Of a stretch of DNA of 64,000 nucleotides, positions 61,313 to 64,000 are shown one piece after another. Within the stretch, counting starts at the first letter, position 1, and every line of letters starts with the position of its first letter. Below the pieces are notes generated by a model that did no database searches, had not been told where the DNA came from, and saw nothing but the letters and a program-made list of their open reading frames with translations. Origin of the DNA: Buttiauxella agrestis ATCC 33320 (GTDB lineage: Bacteria; Pseudomonadota; Gammaproteobacteria; Enterobacterales; Enterobacteriaceae); assembly GCF_000735355.1 (NCBI RefSeq), contig NZ_JMPI01000006.1, forward strand, positions 62,001 to 126,000, written 5' to 3'. A program made the translations under genes and the position numbers.

Positions 61313-64000
61313 ATGCGATCTGGTTTATCTATTTATCTGGTAGCACTGTTTTGCTTGAGTATATTTTCGGTTCCGGCGGCGACGCATTCCATTGAGCTGA
61401 AAAGTAATTATCATCCGGCGCAACTGGATGTCCGTTTAAACGCTGAAGAAACGCGTTGGCTGGCGTATAAAACCACCTTAACGATCGGTACCTGGTTGCC
61501 GGAAGTCTCGCCTATTGATTACGAAAGCGGTGGCGAACTTTACCAGGGCGTGAATGCGGATTACCTCGCGTTGCTGCAAAAAAATATCAACACTAAAATC
61601 GCTATCAAACAATATGATAACGAAAAGGAAGCGTTGGCTGCGCTATCGCGAAATGAAGTCGATACTTTGCTGACTCAACTCTCCGACCGTGAAGAGGTTG
61701 GCAGCCATTTGCTGCGCACTTCCGCGCTGATTAAGACCTGGCCGACGCTGGTTACTTCGCTGAAAAACACGCTGCTGCCGCTCAAGAGTGACAAACAAGT
61801 GACGGTGGCTTGTGTGCGCGGTTGTTCGTTTCTCGATGTGATTAAAGTGGCTTTCCCGAAAGCTAAAATTACCTTTTATGATAGTGATTATCAGGCGCTG
61901 TCATCGGTCATGTCCGGGGTTAACCAATATTTTATTGGCAACAATGTCACCACCGGGAATTGCATCTCGAAATATTTCTCACAATCGCTGGTTATTACTC
62001 ACTACTTTAATAAACAGGAGCAATATAACTATTTTGTTACCAACCAAAATCAGCCGCTATTGCGAAATATCCTTGAGCGTTTCATTACTTCTATCAGCAA
62101 CGAAACGCATATGCGGGTGATGCAGAACTGGTTGAATCGCGGCAATCTCTCCTATCTTAATTCGCCGATCCCTTTTAGCCGTGAAGAGGAAGAGTGGCTT
62201 AAAAAGCACCCTAAAGTCCGGGTGTTGATTAACCCAAACTACCCGCCGTTTACGCTGATCGATAGCGACGGTGAATTGCGCGGCATTATGGCGGATTTAC
62301 TCAATATTATTCAGTTGCAAACCGGCCTTGAGTTTCAACCGGTCATCGTCAATTCCAACCGCGAAATGACGGAGAAAATGAAGCCTGGTCAATGGGATAT
62401 GATTCCCGCTGCCACGCTCAGCAGTGAGCCGCAGCGCTTTATCTCGTTTAGCGACCCGCTGATGAATGTCTCGTTTGTGCTGGTGACGGCACACCGCGAA
62501 AACGCCAGTCTGCTGCTTGCAAAACCGCAGCGCATTGCCGTGGCCGCAGGGCAAATTTTGACGCGTGACTTAAGGAAACGGTTCCCGCAGGCGACCTGGG
62601 TTGAAATAGACAATGTCAGCGTGGCGATGAGAATGGTGGAGGAGGGCGAGGTTGACGCCGCAATAACTACCGAGCTTTCAGCGCGTTATATGATTGACCA
62701 TTACTACCCGCAGAACATGCACTACATGCGTTTGCCGGGCATGCCGAGTGCGTCGCTGAGTTTTGCGATGGCGCGTGACGAACCAGAACTCAAGTCCATT
62801 TTGGGTAAGGCGCTACAGGCGATTCCTCCGCGTGACATTCTCCAAATGACGGAGAAGTGGTCGAAAATATCCAGCGTGCAAATCGATACCTGGAGCCTGT
62901 ACAGCAAGCAGTTTTATCAGCTGGTGATTTTCGCGTTGGTGTTGATTGCCATCAGCCTCGCCTGGGGGCTGTCGCTGTCGCGAGAAGTGCGTAAAAGAAA
63001 ACAATCCCAACGTGAACTTGAAGAACAGCTTTACCTCAAAGAGGCGCTTTCTCACGAGTTAGAAGCGGAAAAAGATAAAGCCATTCAGGCGACTAAAGCG
63101 AAAAGCCGCTTCCTGGCGAGCATGAGCCATGAACTGCGCACGCCGGTGAGTTCAATAGTCGGTTTTTTAGAGTTGCTGTCCGGGTCAGATCTCAGTGCCA
63201 GCCAGCGTAAAGAAGCGATAGCCCTGGCGGGAGCAACGGCGCAATCATTGCTGGGGCTGATTGGTAAGATTCTGGATGTCGATAAAATTGAGTCCGGTAA
63301 ATATCAAATTGCTCCGCAATGGACGGATTTATCGCAACTGATCGACTTGCAGTGCCATTCGTTCGATGCGCTTGCCCGGCAAAAAGGGATTGCGCTGCGT
63401 TGCATCAGCCATCTGGCTGCCGACCAGCGGGTGTTGGTTGATCCGCAGGCATTGCGGCAAATACTCACGAATCTGGTGGGAAATGCGCTGAAATTTACCG
63501 AAAAAGGGCATATCCAGGTTTCGGCTCGCCTGATTCCTGAAGATGAAAAACACGGCACGCTGGTTGTCACGGTGAGTGATACCGGCTGCGGCATTAGCCC
63601 GGAAGAACAGGAGATGCTGTTCCATCGTTATGCGCAGGCGCGCCAGGGGCGCGAACAAACCGGCTCTGGCTTAGGGCTGGTTATCTGCAAAGAGCTGGTG
63701 ACGCTGATGGGCGGCACTCTTGAGCTGACTAGCCGCCAGTCGCAGGGCACCACATTTACGATAACGCTGGACGTTGAAACCGGGCGCCAAACGCTGACGC
63801 CGACGCGTGATACTCCCGCAGCACTATCGCCCCTGCCGCGTTTGTCGATTCTGATTGCGGACGATAATCCGACTAACCGTCTGTTGCTCAAGCGCCAGTT
63901 GAACGCCATTGGTTACAACGTGGATGAAGCCTGTGACGGTGAAGAAGCGGAGGCGAAAATCCTCAATAAGCCGTACGACTTGTTGATAACGGACGTCAAT
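61313..64000 (+). CDS. evgS: EvgS-like hybrid sensor kinase lacking a PAS domain, partial
   Basis: The first 896 residues of a BvgS/EvgS-type sensor, cut in its receiver at LLITDVN. After a signal peptide come two Venus-flytrap domains (about 30-270 and 285-510), a span near 525-545 (LVIFALVLIAISLAWGLSL), a linker and the kinase. The phospho-accepting histidine is His606 in SMSHELRTPVSS; the ATPase part shows LVGNALKFTEKG, DTGCGIS and GSGLGLVICKEL, and the receiver begins LSILIADDNPTNRLLLKRQL. In E. coli EvgS the histidine is residue 721. The difference of about 115 residues is a clean absence of the PAS domain: LKEALS joins straight to HELEAEKDKAIQATKAKS. It probably still senses periplasmic acidity but not through a cytoplasmic PAS. 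Confidence 0.93.
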   Translation, partial: MRSGLSIYLVALFCLSIFSVPAATHSIELKSNYHPAQLDVRLNAEETRWLAYKTTLTIGTWLPEVSPIDYESGGELYQGVNADYLALLQKNINTKIAIKQYDNEKEALAALSRNEVDTLLTQLSDREEVGSHLLRTSALIKTWPTLVTSLKNTLLPLKSDKQVTVACVRGCSFLDVIKVAFPKAKITFYDSDYQALSSVMSGVNQYFIGNNVTTGNCISKYFSQSLVITHYFNKQEQYNYFVTNQNQPLLRNILERFITSISNETHMRVMQNWLNRGNLSYLNSPIPFSREEEEWLKKHPKVRVLINPNYPPFTLIDSDGELRGIMADLLNIIQLQTGLEFQPVIVNSNREMTEKMKPGQWDMIPAATLSSEPQRFISFSDPLMNVSFVLVTAHRENASLLLAKPQRIAVAAGQILTRDLRKRFPQATWVEIDNVSVAMRMVEEGEVDAAITTELSARYMIDHYYPQNMHYMRLPGMPSASLSFAMARDEPELKSILGKALQAIPPRDILQMTEKWSKISSVQIDTWSLYSKQFYQLVIFALVLIAISLAWGLSLSREVRKRKQSQRELEEQLYLKEALSHELEAEKDKAIQATKAKSRFLASMSHELRTPVSSIVGFLELLSGSDLSASQRKEAIALAGATAQSLLGLIGKILDVDKIESGKYQIAPQWTDLSQLIDLQCHSFDALARQKGIALRCISHLAADQRVLVDPQALRQILTNLVGNALKFTEKGHIQVSARLIPEDEKHGTLVVTVSDTGCGISPEEQEMLFHRYAQARQGREQTGSGLGLVICKELVTLMGGTLELTSRQSQGTTFTITLDVETGRQTLTPTRDTPAALSPLPRLSILIADDNPTNRLLLKRQLNAIGYNVDEACDGEEAEAKILNKPYDLLITDVN

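Overview
The window is chromosomal DNA of an enteric bacterium, most likely family Enterobacteriaceae and not Escherichia coli itself. The basis is close protein-level resemblance, from memory, to E. coli LysC, Pgi, YjbE-H, the complete PhnC-P set, YjdN/YjdM, CrfC-YjcZ and EvgAS, with E. coli-like gene order inside each block but the blocks joined differently. About 17 REP (repetitive extragenic palindrome) copies of one family are scattered between 0.4 and 53 kb. I cannot name the genus.

Layout: (1) 0-3 kb, minus strand: a RbsA/C/B-type sugar ABC importer, ATPase-permease-binding protein, the last cut by the window edge. (2) 3.2-4.9 kb, minus strand, AT-rich: an orphan type VI secretion (T6SS) cargo module, namely hcp with an in-frame amber codon, a HExxH zincin-like protein, a lipoprotein whose signal peptide is out of frame by one base at an A/T homopolymer, and a small membrane protein. 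(3) 5.1-7.7 kb: an orphan hybrid sensor kinase. (4) 7.9-26.9 kb, minus strand: a 19-kb apparent operon encoding a 4239-residue repeat protein (LEPR..FDGAA leader, DUF4347-like domain, cadherin/VCBS-like repeats), a TolC-like lipoprotein, two HlyD-like adaptors and a membrane protein joining a PqqD-like region, an M50-like HEMGH metalloprotease and a HlyD domain. No ABC ATPase is present, so this is the best candidate here for an undescribed secretion or surface-display system. (5) 27-35 kb: a sodium:solute symporter, a secreted heptad-repeat protein, lysC with its lysine riboswitch, a cation/proton antiporter and pgi. (6) 35.3-39.5 kb: yjbEFGH (exopolysaccharide-related). (7) 39.5-40.0 kb: a decayed REP-associated transposase (RAYT) between REPs. 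(8) 40-51 kb, minus strand: phnCDEFGHIJKLMNOP, a complete phosphonate uptake/C-P lyase operon with intact phnE and three REP pairs between genes. (9) 51-57 kb: a DUF2235 hydrolase, yjdN, yjdM and the dynamin-like crfC with yjcZ. (10) 57.3-60.4 kb: a beta-glucoside PTS operon (IIB, GH1 phospho-glucosidase, IIC). (11) 60.7-64 kb: evgA and the start of evgS, whose product lacks the PAS domain of E. coli EvgS.

Recurring themes are REP elements that have become coding sequence (5' ends of yjbG and of one HlyD gene, where they supply N-terminal extension and signal-peptide residues), a palindromic element inserted into the lysC riboswitch leader, and lesions or domain losses in regulatory or effector genes (hcp, the lipoprotein, RAYT, EvgS). 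All family names come from reading motifs and remembered homologues; no database search was run.
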